Position numbers and translations under genes: made by a program. The notes under the pieces were generated by a model. It did not search any database. It was not told where the DNA came from and worked only from the letters and a program-made list of their open reading frames with translations. This document shows, piece after piece, positions 16,253-24,160 of a stretch of 32,033 nucleotides of DNA. Source of the stretch: JAHFUI01 sp041485905 (GTDB lineage Bacteria; Acidobacteriota; Vicinamibacteria; Vicinamibacterales; CAVVIG01); NCBI GenBank assembly GCA_041485905.1, contig JBGPKK010000040.1:1-32033 (forward strand). Direction: 5' to 3'. Within the stretch, counting starts at the first letter, position 1; each line of letters opens with the position of its first letter.

Positions 16253-16876
16253 TCATCGAAGGGTGATTTCGCGGACGTGCGGCGTCAGCGCGTCGAACGC
16301 CAGCAGCTCACGCGTGCGCGGACGGTCGCCGGCGAGCTCGAGGTCGGACAGGAACTCCTGGTCGTAAAATTCCGAGATGTCAGGGCGGACGGTCTCGACG
16401 GCGGCGGCGGGCGGCTTGAGCACCGCCTGCCGCGCGAGCGTCTTCGTGCGGACCGAGCCGCCGCGAGCCGCTTCCCAGTCGAGGAGCAGGCCCGTGCCGA
16501 CGCCAATGAACAAACCGGCCGCGGCTGCCGCCGCAATCCAGCGGCGTACGGAGCGCGGAGCGGAGGCGCCGGTATGATGACTGCCGGCGCGGCCCGGGAA
16601 CGTAATGACGCGGGCTGGCTGGCCCAGATGTTCGATCCGGCGGCCGATCTGCTGCTGCTGTGCCCGCAGGCGCTCGGGCGTAAAGATCGCGTCGGCTTCG
16701 GCGGCCGCGTCGACGCTCAGCGTGTCCATGGACCGGGTGAGCTCCGCGTAGCGCTCGCCACATGCGTCGCAGTCAGTGAGGTGCTCGACGACCGGCGGGT
16801 CGAGGCTTTCGCCGCTTCGCACGGCAAGGTAGCAGTCGAACAGGCGCTCGTCCTGGAGGTGGTGCGCGCGGTTCAT
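16253..16876 (-). CDS. membrane anti-sigma factor with zinc-finger (zf-HC2/ZAS) domain
   Basis: Partner of the ECF sigma factor just upstream. The proposed start, ATG 16876, shares one base with the sigma stop (TGATG) and has GGAGGAA 8 nt upstream, which decides it over the longer open frame. The 207-residue protein has the ZAS zinc-binding motif His32-x3-Cys36-x2-Cys39 (EHLTDCDACGERY), a helical linker, one membrane helix (~113-132, WIAAAAAAGLFIGVGTGLLL) and a ~75-residue C-terminal periplasmic part with no domain I recognise (SEFYDQEFLSDLEL). It should hold the sigma factor inactive until a signal releases it, by proteolysis or by a change at the zinc site. The signal is unknown. Confidence 0.85.
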   Translation of the reverse strand: MNRAHHLQDERLFDCYLAVRSGESLDPPVVEHLTDCDACGERYAELTRSMDTLSVDAAAEADAIFTPERLRAQQQQIGRRIEHLGQPARVITFPGRAGSHHTGASAPRSVRRWIAAAAAAGLFIGVGTGLLLDWEAARGGSVRTKTLARQAVLKPPAAAVETVRPDISEFYDQEFLSDLELAGDRPRTRELLAFDALTPHVREITLR

Positions 16877-17574
16877 CACGGCTTTCCTCCCAGCAGGCCG
16901 CGCAGCTTGCGCGCGGCGCGAAACAGGTGGACTCGCACGGTCGATTCGTTCAACCCGGTCATGGCACTGATTTCTCTCGGCGAATGGTCGCCGTAGTGAC
17001 ACAACATGAAGACGGTCCGCTGACGGCCATCCAGGCGATCGATGGCGGCTGTAAGGCGCTCGCGGCGTTCCCGCGCGAGCAGCCGCGCCTCTGGACTGGC
17101 GTCGGGCGACCCCGCCACCGACGCGTAACGCGCCTCCCCCTCGCTGGAGTCGTGTGCTGGAACCAGCCAGCGCTCGCGCCGCGCCCGCGATTTCCGGCGA
17201 TCGAGGCAGCCGTTGATGAGAATCCGTGTAAACCAGACCTCGAAGGGCCACGCCTCGCGATACGAGGCGATGTGTGCGAAGACTTTGACGAACGCGTCCT
17301 GAACGGCCTCGTCGGCCTCCGCGACGTCGCGCAGATACTGATACGCGATCCGCAACGCGCGCCGCTGATGGGCTTCCACCAGGCCGCCAAACAGTTCCCG
17401 CGCCTGTTCCATCTCTCCACGCTCGACCAACCGGCGGATGTCGACCGCCAGCTGCGTGTCTTTCGAGACCGGCGCGGCGCCCGGACGCCGCGCGCGAACG
17501 GGCGCGTTTGCCGCGAGGTCTGCGACGACGTCGACCGCGGAGAAACCAAGAGCGTTCCGGGAGTCATTACTCAT
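16876..17574 (-). CDS. ECF-type RNA polymerase sigma factor
   Basis: Alternative sigma factor of 232 residues. A non-conserved ~45-residue N-terminus precedes region 2 (~55-130: YQYLRDVAEADEAVQDAFVK, then EVWFTRILINGCLDRRKSR, the -10 recognition part). Region 4 is at ~172-228 with LDGRQRTVFMLCHYGDHSPR and the helix-turn-helix EISAMTGLNESTVRVHLFRA that reads the -35. No extra C-terminal domain is present. The gene is followed by its anti-sigma with a 1-nt overlap, the usual ECF arrangement, and then by ispH and the efflux island. Autoregulation is expected for this class, but I could not identify a matching promoter pair in the 185-nt divergent region upstream. The start ATG 17574 lacks a clear ribosome binding site, and a nearby ATG at 17567 is out of frame. 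Confidence 0.93.
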   Translation of the reverse strand: MSNDSRNALGFSAVDVVADLAANAPVRARRPGAAPVSKDTQLAVDIRRLVERGEMEQARELFGGLVEAHQRRALRIAYQYLRDVAEADEAVQDAFVKVFAHIASYREAWPFEVWFTRILINGCLDRRKSRARRERWLVPAHDSSEGEARYASVAGSPDASPEARLLARERRERLTAAIDRLDGRQRTVFMLCHYGDHSPREISAMTGLNESTVRVHLFRAARKLRGLLGGKP

Positions 17575-17633
17575 AGGGGTATTACGAACGGGGCGGAATA
17601 GTGTTTACAGTCTACCTCAATTAACTGGAATTG

Positions 17634-17662
17634 TTGACTTAGATTAGTGGAGACGGTACGAT
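17634..17662 (+). promoter_or_regulatory. predicted sigma-70-type promoter for pckA
   Basis: TTGACT at 17634-17639 and TACGAT at 17657-17662 are separated by 17 nt, a good match to the housekeeping consensus. It is followed by a ~90-nt leader to the pckA start at 17760. The 185-nt region also serves the divergent sigma-factor gene. Confidence 0.45.
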
Positions 17663-17759
17663 CCGCAGCTTCTGCGTATAGTGCTGTCCACGCATGCCTT
17701 GCACCGCTCTCCGAGCCGCCTGGTCGGCATCGGAATGGACCTCGCGGTTGGAGCCTTGA

Positions 17760-19346
17760 ATGAGTATTGAAGTCGAGCGAGGCCTCGGTCTCGAACGCGA
17801 AGGAATCCACACGACATCGGTGAAATGGAACCTGTCGGCTGCCGCGTTGTACGAAGAGGCGCTTCGACGCGAAGAGGGTATCCTCGCGGCCCACGGTCCG
17901 CTGGCCTGCCGCACCGGCCATCACACCGGCCGCTCCCCGAACGACAAGTTCGTGGTGCGCGAGCCGTCGAGCGAGGCGCACATCGCCTGGGGCAAGGTCA
18001 ACCGGCCGATGGGCGCGGCCGAGTTCGATGCGCTGCACCGCGACATGCTCAAGTCCCTGAAGGACAAAGAGCTCTACGTGCTGGACTGTCTGGCTGGCGC
18101 CGACCCTGAATACCGTCTGCCGGTTCGAGTGATCAACGAATACGCCTGGCACAACCTGTTCGCCCGGAACCTGTTCATCATCGATTCCGCGGCGACCACG
18201 CAGACGCCGGAATTCACCGTGATCGACTCGCCGAGCTTTCGCGCCGATCCGAAACGGCATGGCACGAACGGCGACACCGTGATTGCCGTGAATTTCGCCA
18301 AGAAGCTCGTCCTGATCGGCAGTACCAGCTATGCCGGAGAGATGAAGAAGTCTATCTTCAGCATCCTCAACTACATTCTGCCGCTGCGGGGCGTCCTCTC
18401 GATGCACTGCTCGGCCAACATCGGCAGCGCGGGCGACGTGGCGCTGTTCTTCGGGCTGTCGGGCACCGGCAAGACCACGCTGTCGAGCGATCCGGAACGG
18501 ATGCTGATTGGCGACGATGAGCACGGATGGAGCGACCGCGGCGTGTTCAACTTCGAAGGCGGGTGCTACGCGAAGACCATCAAGCTGTCGGCGGAAGCGG
18601 AGCCGCAGATCTACGCGACGACGCGCCGGTTCGGCACCGTCCTCGAGAACGTGGTCGTCGATCCGGAAACGCGCGAGCTCGATCTCGACGACGACCGGCT
18701 GACCGAGAATACGCGGGCCGCATATCCGATTGCGTTCATCAACAACGCCGTCGCCTCGGGTCAGGGTGGACATCCGCGCAACGTCGTCATGCTGACGGCG
18801 GACGCGTTCGGCGTGTTGCCGCCGATCTCGCGGCTGACACCCGACGGCGCGATGTACCACTTCCTGTCGGGATACACGGCCAAAGTGGCCGGCACCGAAA
18901 AAGGGGTGAGCGGATCTCAGGCGACCTTCAGCACCTGCTTCGGCGCGCCGTTCCTGCCGCTCGCGCCCAGCTTTTACGCGCGGATGCTCGGCGAAAAAAT
19001 CGCGCAGCATCAGGCGCGTGTGTGGCTCGTCAACACCGGCTGGACCGGCGGACCGTATGGCACCGGCAAGCGGATGAAGATTACGTTCACACGAGCCATG
19101 ATCAACGCGGCCCTGTCCGGCGCGCTCGATCACGTCGCGTACGAAAAGGATTCGATCTTCAACCTCGACGTGCCGACCGCGTGCCCCGGTGTGCCGGCCG
19201 ATGTGCTGAAGCCGAGGAATACCTGGGCCGACCCGGCTGCCTACGATGTGCAGGCCGCGAAGCTGGCGCAGATGTTCGCGGAGAACTTCAAGACATTCGA
19301 AGCCGACGTCACCGCCGGCGTAAAAGCGGCCGGACCGAAAGTCTAA
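17760..19346 (+). CDS. pckA: phosphoenolpyruvate carboxykinase (ATP)
   Basis: Gluconeogenic enzyme that converts oxaloacetate plus ATP to phosphoenolpyruvate and CO2 in the cytoplasm. At 528 residues it has the family's usual length. Motifs: RTGHHTGRSPNDKFVV near the N-terminus (substrate-binding Arg), the P-loop GLSGTGKTTLS at ~232-242, the metal-binding stretch IGDDEHGWSDRGVFNFEGG, and NTGWTGGPYGTGKRM (adenine/ATP binding). This is the ATP-dependent, not the GTP-dependent, family. ATG 17760 has a modest TTGGAG 7 nt upstream. Transcribed alone from the promoter at 17634, or together with gatB, from which it is separated only by a heptamer repeat. Confidence 0.97.
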   Translation: MSIEVERGLGLEREGIHTTSVKWNLSAAALYEEALRREEGILAAHGPLACRTGHHTGRSPNDKFVVREPSSEAHIAWGKVNRPMGAAEFDALHRDMLKSLKDKELYVLDCLAGADPEYRLPVRVINEYAWHNLFARNLFIIDSAATTQTPEFTVIDSPSFRADPKRHGTNGDTVIAVNFAKKLVLIGSTSYAGEMKKSIFSILNYILPLRGVLSMHCSANIGSAGDVALFFGLSGTGKTTLSSDPERMLIGDDEHGWSDRGVFNFEGGCYAKTIKLSAEAEPQIYATTRRFGTVLENVVVDPETRELDLDDDRLTENTRAAYPIAFINNAVASGQGGHPRNVVMLTADAFGVLPPISRLTPDGAMYHFLSGYTAKVAGTEKGVSGSQATFSTCFGAPFLPLAPSFYARMLGEKIAQHQARVWLVNTGWTGGPYGTGKRMKITFTRAMINAALSGALDHVAYEKDSIFNLDVPTACPGVPADVLKPRNTWADPAAYDVQAAKLAQMFAENFKTFEADVTAGVKAAGPKV

Positions 19347-19355
19347 AGAGTCGTG

Positions 19356-19424
19356 GAGGCTAGAGGCTAGGGCCTGGAGGCTGGAAGAACAGACGCCTTC
19401 CCCCAGCCCCCAGCTCCCAGCCTC
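19356..19424. repeat. heptameric intergenic repeat with inverted arms (locus B)
   Basis: From 19356 to the gatB start codon the sequence can be cut into ten consecutive 7-nt units without a slip. The first four are variants of GAGGCTA / GAGGCTG (19356-19383). Two units diverge (19384-19397). The last four are variants of AGCCCCC / AGCTCCC (19398-19424, the final unit running into the ATG). The second half is roughly the reverse complement of the first, so the RNA could fold into a hairpin with a heptamer-phased stem. It fills nearly the whole 78-nt gap between pckA and gatB and leaves no Shine-Dalgarno in front of gatB. Confidence 0.85.
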
Positions 19425-20870
19425 ATGTCCTCTTACGAAGCGGTCATTGGCCTCGAGGTCCACGCCCACCTTCTGACCGCCTCGAAACTTTTCTGCGGCT
19501 GCAGCGCGGCCTTTGGCGGCGGCCCCAACACGCACGTCTGTCCGGTGTGTCTCGGGTTGCCGGGCGCGCTGCCGGTCCTCAACCGGGCCGCGGTCGACTT
19601 CGGCGTGCGCGCGGGCCTGGCGCTGGGCTGCACGATTCACGAGACCTCCGTCTTCGCGCGCAAGAACTATTTCTATCCCGACCTGCCCAAGGGCTACCAG
19701 ATCTCGCAGTACGAGCGGCCGCTGGCCACCGACGGCTCCGTCGAATTCTCGAGCGGCGGAGAGCCTCGTCGCGTGGGCATCGCGCGCGTGCACCTGGAAG
19801 AAGACGCCGGCAAATCGCTGCACGAGGGGTTTCCAGATTCCGATCGCAAGACCTATCTCGACTTCAACCGCAGCGGCGTGCCGCTTATCGAGATCGTCAC
19901 CGAGCCCGATCTCCGGTCGGCCGCCGACGCGGCCGAGTTCTTCAGCCGTTTGCGCGCGATCCTCGTGTGGCTGGGGGTCAACGACGGCAACATGGAAGAG
20001 GGCAGCCTTCGCTGCGACGCGAACGTCTCGGTGCGGCCCGCCGGCGCGGACGTCCTCGGCACGAAGGCGGAGGTGAAGAATTTGAATTCGTTCCGCTTTC
20101 TGCAGAAGGCGCTCGAGTACGAAATCGACCGCCAGGTCGCCCTCCTGGAGGAAGGCGGCCGCGTCGTGCAGGAAACGCGGTTGTGGGACGCCGATGCCGG
20201 TCAGACGATGAGCATGCGCAGCAAGGAAGAAGCGCACGATTACCGGTATTTTCCCGAGCCCGATCTGCCGCCGCTTGTCGTCGATGCCGCGCGGGTCGCG
20301 GCGATCCGCGATAGCCTGCCGGAACTGCCCGATGCGCGGCGGCGGCGGTTCGTCGAGGCGTACGCGCTTCCAGAGTACGACGCAACCCAGCTGACCGAGT
20401 CGCGCGCGATGGCTGACTACGTCGAAGCGACGATTCGTGCGGGCGCGCCCCCAAAGCTGGCGAGCAACTGGATCATGGGCGAGCTCGCGCGCAAACTAAA
20501 AGAGACCGCCGCCGACATCGCGGCAGCCCCGCTTGCACCGGATCGGTTGGCGGGTCTGATCGCGCTGATCGACAACGGCACGATCAGCGGATCGATCGCG
20601 AAGGACGTGTTCGAGAAGATGTTCGCGTCGGCACTGAGCGCTGACGAAATTGTCAAAGCCGAGGGTCTCACTCAGATCGACGACGAGTCGGCGATCCTCG
20701 CGCTGGTCGACGACATCCTCGCCAAAAACGCTGCCGCAGTGGAGCAGTACCGAGCGGGGAAGACGACGACGTTCGGATTCCTCGTCGGTCAGGTGATGAA
20801 AGCCGCCGGGGGTAAGGCGAATCCCACGCGGGTGAATCAGGTTCTTAAGAAAGCGCTCGAGGCGGGATAA
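19425..20870 (+). CDS. gatB: Asp-tRNA(Asn)/Glu-tRNA(Gln) amidotransferase subunit B
   Basis: Subunit B of GatCAB, which amidates misacylated Glu-tRNA(Gln) and/or Asp-tRNA(Asn). The 481-residue protein starts with the family signature YEAVIGLEVHAHLLT and continues with LFCGCSAAFGG and CPVCLGLPGALPVLN (zinc-binding cysteines and the PGxLPxxN motif), KNYFYPDLPKGYQISQY, and YRYFPEPDLPPLVV. The C-terminal ~150 residues are the tRNA-contacting YqeY-like tail (FLVGQVMKAAGGKANPTRVNQVL). The start codon is fixed by homology: ATG 19425 directly precedes the conserved N-terminus. No ribosome binding site is visible because a heptamer repeat abuts the ATG. gatA and gatC are not in the window. Confidence 0.97.
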   Translation: MSSYEAVIGLEVHAHLLTASKLFCGCSAAFGGGPNTHVCPVCLGLPGALPVLNRAAVDFGVRAGLALGCTIHETSVFARKNYFYPDLPKGYQISQYERPLATDGSVEFSSGGEPRRVGIARVHLEEDAGKSLHEGFPDSDRKTYLDFNRSGVPLIEIVTEPDLRSAADAAEFFSRLRAILVWLGVNDGNMEEGSLRCDANVSVRPAGADVLGTKAEVKNLNSFRFLQKALEYEIDRQVALLEEGGRVVQETRLWDADAGQTMSMRSKEEAHDYRYFPEPDLPPLVVDAARVAAIRDSLPELPDARRRRFVEAYALPEYDATQLTESRAMADYVEATIRAGAPPKLASNWIMGELARKLKETAADIAAAPLAPDRLAGLIALIDNGTISGSIAKDVFEKMFASALSADEIVKAEGLTQIDDESAILALVDDILAKNAAAVEQYRAGKTTTFGFLVGQVMKAAGGKANPTRVNQVLKKALEAG

Positions 20871-20896
20871 CCCTACCAGACGGGCCCGACCTGCGG

Positions 20897-20902
20897 TATA
20901 CT
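20897..20902 (+). promoter_or_regulatory. possible -10 element upstream of ftsE
   Basis: TATACT lies in the 89-nt gap between gatB and ftsE, but nothing like TTGACA is found 16-18 nt upstream. It is a weak promoter candidate; ftsEX could equally be read through from gatB. Confidence 0.3.
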
Positions 20903-20959
20903 CGAAATCCTTCTGCAACAATCTCTTGCCCTTCGCCGGCCCGTGGGTGCACAGGCAGC

Positions 20960-21619
20960 GTGATCGAGGCCTATCACCTCTCCAAGCTCTACAGCCGCGG
21001 CGTGTACGCGCTGCGCGATCTCTCGCTCACCATCGACAAAGGCGAGTTCATGTTCCTCACCGGCCCGAGCGGCGCCGGCAAGTCGACGCTGCTGCGTCTT
21101 CTTCTGCGTGAGGACGTGCCGACCGACGGACACCTGAAAGTCGGCGGCCGCGATATAAGCGAGCTGCGCGGTGCGCAGGTTCAGGCGTACCGGCGGACGG
21201 TCGGGTTCGTGTTCCAGGACTTCCGGCTGATCCCGCGCTTCACCGTGTTTCAGAACGTCGCGTTCGTGATGCGGGTGCTCGGCGTCGCCCTCGGCGTGCA
21301 GCAGCGCAAGACGTTCCAGGTGCTGAAATGGGTCGGGCTGCAGCACCGGATGAACGCCTTTCCTGAAGAGTTATCAGGTGGCGAGCAGCAGCGGATTGCG
21401 ATCGCGCGCGCGCTGGTCAACGATCCTCAGCTCGTGCTCGCTGACGAGCCAACCGGCAACCTCGATCCGGATCTGTCCCTCGACATCATGAACCTGTTTC
21501 GCGAAATCAACGCCCGCGGCACGACTGTCGTCGTCGCCACGCACGACCGCGAGCTGATTCGGCGCGTCGGCCGTCGGGCCATCACGCTCGATCACGGCCG
21601 TATCGTCGAGGTCGGGTGA
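20960..21619 (+). CDS. ftsE: cell-division ABC ATPase FtsE
   Basis: ATPase of the FtsEX complex, which couples septal ring state to activation of periplasmic murein hydrolases. It has 219 residues, standard for FtsE. Motifs: Walker A GPSGAGKST (~35-43), Q-loop VFQDFRLIPRFTVFQNVAF (typical FtsE wording), signature LSGGEQQRIAIARAL, Walker B LVLADEPTGNLDPDLS and H-loop VVATHDRELI. The start is GTG 20960 with only a poor ribosome binding site. Its TGA overlaps the ATG of ftsX (TGATG), so the two are translationally coupled. Confidence 0.96.
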   Translation: MIEAYHLSKLYSRGVYALRDLSLTIDKGEFMFLTGPSGAGKSTLLRLLLREDVPTDGHLKVGGRDISELRGAQVQAYRRTVGFVFQDFRLIPRFTVFQNVAFVMRVLGVALGVQQRKTFQVLKWVGLQHRMNAFPEELSGGEQQRIAIARALVNDPQLVLADEPTGNLDPDLSLDIMNLFREINARGTTVVVATHDRELIRRVGRRAITLDHGRIVEVG

Positions 21620-22497
21620 TGCGCGCGCTGAAATACGCCGTGGACGAAGCGCTGACCAGTTTGTGGCGCGGCCGCCAGTCGGGCCTGCTGTCGACGGTCA
21701 CCATCGGTCTCGCGCTCTTCGTGCTGGGTGGGTTCTTGCTGGTGACCTCGAATCTGCAGCGCCTCGGCGCCGATTGGGGGAGCGCCGCCGAGATGTCCGT
21801 GTACCTCAAAGACGAGGTGACGCCGGTGGAACGCGGCGCGATCGAGAACGTACTCGCGTCGGCACCCCTCGTCGCGTCGCGCGAGTACGTGTCGAAGGAC
21901 GATGCGCTGACCCGGTTCAAACAGACGTTCGCGGATCTTGCGGCGGCCATCGGCGGCGGCGACAACCCGCTGCCGGCCTCGTACGACGTGCGGTTGCGCA
22001 CGCCGGACCAGTCAGAGAACGTCGACAGTCTGGCCGGCAGGCTGCGGCAGATGCCGGGCATCGCCGACGTGCGGTACGACCGCCAATGGCTCGACCGTCT
22101 CCAGGCCGCGATTTCGGTGATTCGCGGCATCGGCCTCCTGCTGGGTTCCGTGCTGACCATCGCCGCCGCGTTGACTGTCACGAACGTGGTCCGGCTGGCC
22201 CTGTACGCGCGGCGCGATGAAATCGAGATCATGCAGCTGGTCGGCGCGCCGCAGGTGTACATTCGCGGGCCGTTCGTCATGGAGGGCATCCTTCAGGGCG
22301 GTACGGGCGCGCTGCTGGCGCTGGCAGCGCTGTCGGCAGGTTTCGTCGTGGTGCGCGCGCGGTATCTGGCCCCGCTGGCCTCGACGTTCGACCTGTCGTC
22401 GATTCGCTTCCTGTCCGGGGAGCTGTGCCTGGTGCTCGTCCTCGGCGGGATGGCGGTGGGCTGCGTGGGCGGGCTCGTCGCGGCATGGGACCGCTGA
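21619..22497 (+). CDS. ftsX: cell-division protein FtsX
   Basis: Membrane partner of FtsE, 292 residues. The cytoplasmic start MRALKYAVDEALTSLWRGRQ leads to TM1 (LLSTVTIGLALFVLGGFLLV). An extracytoplasmic loop (~45-165: MSVYLKDEVTPVE, VSKDDALTRFKQTF) contacts hydrolase activators in other species. Three further helices include the hallmark RRDEIEIMQLVGAPQVYIRGPFVMEG between TM2 and TM3. ATG 21619 overlaps the ftsE stop; a GTG one codon earlier (21616) is an alternative start. No terminator is seen after it, but a good promoter for the next gene starts 15 nt later. Confidence 0.95.
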   Translation: MRALKYAVDEALTSLWRGRQSGLLSTVTIGLALFVLGGFLLVTSNLQRLGADWGSAAEMSVYLKDEVTPVERGAIENVLASAPLVASREYVSKDDALTRFKQTFADLAAAIGGGDNPLPASYDVRLRTPDQSENVDSLAGRLRQMPGIADVRYDRQWLDRLQAAISVIRGIGLLLGSVLTIAAALTVTNVVRLALYARRDEIEIMQLVGAPQVYIRGPFVMEGILQGGTGALLALAALSAGFVVVRARYLAPLASTFDLSSIRFLSGELCLVLVLGGMAVGCVGGLVAAWDR

Positions 22498-22511
22498 GCG
22501 CTTATAAATCC

Positions 22512-22541
22512 TTGACACCCGTTTTCGGCCGGACTTACACT
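22512..22541 (+). promoter_or_regulatory. predicted sigma-70-type promoter upstream of a small unknown gene
   Basis: A perfect TTGACA -35 (22512-22517) and TACACT -10 (22536-22541) are spaced by 18 nt in the 82-nt gap after ftsX. This is the best consensus promoter in the window. It would give a leader of about 30 nt to the ATG at 22580, which has GAGGA 6 nt upstream. Confidence 0.6.
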
Positions 22542-22579
22542 GGGATCGTCTCAATCGACAATCCATCTCGAGGACCTGC

Positions 22580-22864
22580 ATGCCACGCTTCGTGACCGAT
22601 TCGAGGCCGACCCGCGCGCAGCACCCGCTCACCGAGTTCTACAGAGAAGAGTTCAAGAAACATCACCAATGCCTCCAGCGACAGCGACCCTACTATTCCG
22701 AGAGCGCCATCACAGACGTTGAAGCGGCGCTCACACGAATCATGGGGCAGATCGAGCATCTGTGCTCCAAAGACAACGCCGATCAGGTCGTCAGCTCCCT
22801 CCTCAAGAAGTTCGACGTCGTCACCGGCCTTTCAGCCTGGTCCGACCCCAAACAGACCCACTGA
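22580..22864 (+). CDS. small hypothetical protein (94 aa)
   Basis: I do not recognise this protein. It is 94 residues, soluble, charged and predicted mostly helical (EFYREEFKKHHQCLQRQRPYY, then ITDVEAALTRIMGQIEHLC and VVSSLLKKFDVVTGL). It has two cysteines and no signal peptide or membrane segment. Support for being real: a consensus promoter (22512-22541), a good ribosome binding site (GAGGA) and a clean start. Codon use also looks coding-like: the frame continues without interruption to the TGA at 22864, where the glycerate kinase region begins. It may be co-transcribed with glycerate kinase and RNase R. Confidence 0.7.
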   Translation: MPRFVTDSRPTRAQHPLTEFYREEFKKHHQCLQRQRPYYSESAITDVEAALTRIMGQIEHLCSKDNADQVVSSLLKKFDVVTGLSAWSDPKQTH

Positions 22865-24150
22865 CCTCAACCCTCTCAAGATTCCGCAGCGACCTTCTCG
22901 CCATCGTTCGCGCGGGCATTGACCACGCGAGCGCGTCGCGACTGCTGACACGGGCGATCGCGTCCTTGGCGCTCCCGGATACCGATCTCCGGGTGATTTG
23001 CGAGGGAAAAGCGGCGACGTCGATGGCCTCGACGATTGCCCGGGTATGCGGCGCGCGGATCCGCCAGGGGCTGGTCGTCGGCATGACGCCAGTGCAGCTG
23101 TCTGCCACGTTCGAATCGATACCGGGCGGCCATCCGGTGCCGACCGAGGCCAGCGAGCGCGCCGGTCGTCGTGCGCTTGAGGTCGCGGCGGCCGTGGCTG
23201 ACGGCGAAGCGCTGCTGGTGCTGCTGTCGGGCGGAGCGTCGGCGATGATGGCGGTGCCGGCCGAACGCATCAGCCTGGACGACAAGCGACGGACCACCGA
23301 GTGGCTGCTGAAGGCCGGCGCAGATATTCATGCGCTCAACACGGTCCGCAAGCATATCTCCGCCATCAAAGGCGGCTGGTTGGCGGCGCGCGCGGCCGGC
23401 GCGTGTCTCACGTTCGCGATCTCCGATGTCGTGGGGGACGACTTGAGCGTGATCGCGTCGGGGCCGACGGTCGCCGATGCGAGCACGTTCGACGATGCCC
23501 TGGACGTGCTGCAGCGGTTCGGCGGCGTCGACGCCTATCCCGCCCCGGTCGTCGCGCGGCTCTCTGCAGGACAGCGCGGCGCTGTCGCCGATACGCCCAA
23601 GCCGCACGATTCCCGACTTGTCCGCGCGGTGTCGGACGTGATTGGCAGCCGGCGCGATGCGATGGCGGGGGCGGTCACCGAGGCCGGGTCGCGGGGCTAT
23701 CAGGTCGTGCGGATTGACGACCCGGTCGTCGGCGACGCGCGGACGACGTCGGAGGCACATCTGCGAGCGATGGTTGCACGTGCCGCCGGGATCGGGCGGC
23801 CGGTCTGCATCGTGTCGAGCGGTGAAACGACCGTCCACGTCACCGGCTCCGGCAAGGGCGGGCGCAACCAGGAATTTGCGCTGGCCGCCGCGCGGCCGCT
23901 TGCGTCGCTCGGAGCACCGGCGGTCGTCGCGAGCGCGGGCACCGACGGCATAGACGGCCCGACCGACGCGGCCGGTGCATTCGCCGACTCAACCACCCTC
24001 GCGCGCGCCCGGGCCGCCGGCGTCGGCGATCCCGAGCGTTTTCTCGCCGACAATAACGCCTACGCCTTTTTCGGTGCGCTCGGCGATCTCATCCACACAG
24101 GACCGACCGACACCAACGTCGGGGACCTTCAAGTCATACTCTTCGGGTAG
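22861..24150 (+). CDS. glycerate 2-kinase, MOFRL/DUF4147 family (start uncertain)
   Basis: Phosphorylates D-glycerate (2-kinase class in characterised relatives), linking serine/glyoxylate metabolism to glycolysis. N-terminal DUF4147 domain: VICEGKAATSMAS, VPTEASERAGRRAL, VLLSGGASAMM, NTVRKHISAIKGG and FAISDVVGDDLSVIASGPT. C-terminal MOFRL part: SSGETTVHVTGSGKGGRNQEFALAAA, ASAGTDGIDGPTDAAGA and TGPTDTNVGDLQVILF. No ATG/GTG/TTG start fits well. The in-frame ATG at 22762 lies 100 nt inside the small upstream gene and adds 33 residues that look like a frame-shifted shadow. The region resembling the family begins near RFRSDLLAIVRAGI, so I place the start at CTG 22861, overlapping the TGA of the small gene (CTGA). 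TTG 22966 would remove part of the conserved domain. Confidence 0.88.
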   Translation: MTSTLSRFRSDLLAIVRAGIDHASASRLLTRAIASLALPDTDLRVICEGKAATSMASTIARVCGARIRQGLVVGMTPVQLSATFESIPGGHPVPTEASERAGRRALEVAAAVADGEALLVLLSGGASAMMAVPAERISLDDKRRTTEWLLKAGADIHALNTVRKHISAIKGGWLAARAAGACLTFAISDVVGDDLSVIASGPTVADASTFDDALDVLQRFGGVDAYPAPVVARLSAGQRGAVADTPKPHDSRLVRAVSDVIGSRRDAMAGAVTEAGSRGYQVVRIDDPVVGDARTTSEAHLRAMVARAAGIGRPVCIVSSGETTVHVTGSGKGGRNQEFALAAARPLASLGAPAVVASAGTDGIDGPTDAAGAFADSTTLARARAAGVGDPERFLADNNAYAFFGALGDLIHTGPTDTNVGDLQVILFG

Positions 24151-24160
24151 CCTACGTTCA

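Noticed and set aside
19356..19424. CRISPR-like repeat array
   Set aside because: The period is 7 nt with no spacers, the units are degenerate and no cas genes are present.
17571..20237. 888-codon open frame on the minus strand opposite pckA and gatB
   Set aside because: Both genes on the plus strand have full catalytic motifs; the antisense product shows no recognisable domain and has the same Arg/His/Asp-rich shadow composition.
23975..24160. N-terminal extension of RNase R upstream of ATG 24161
   Set aside because: It overlaps the end of glycerate kinase in another frame and is not RNase R-like; ATG 24161 starts the family-typical N-terminus.
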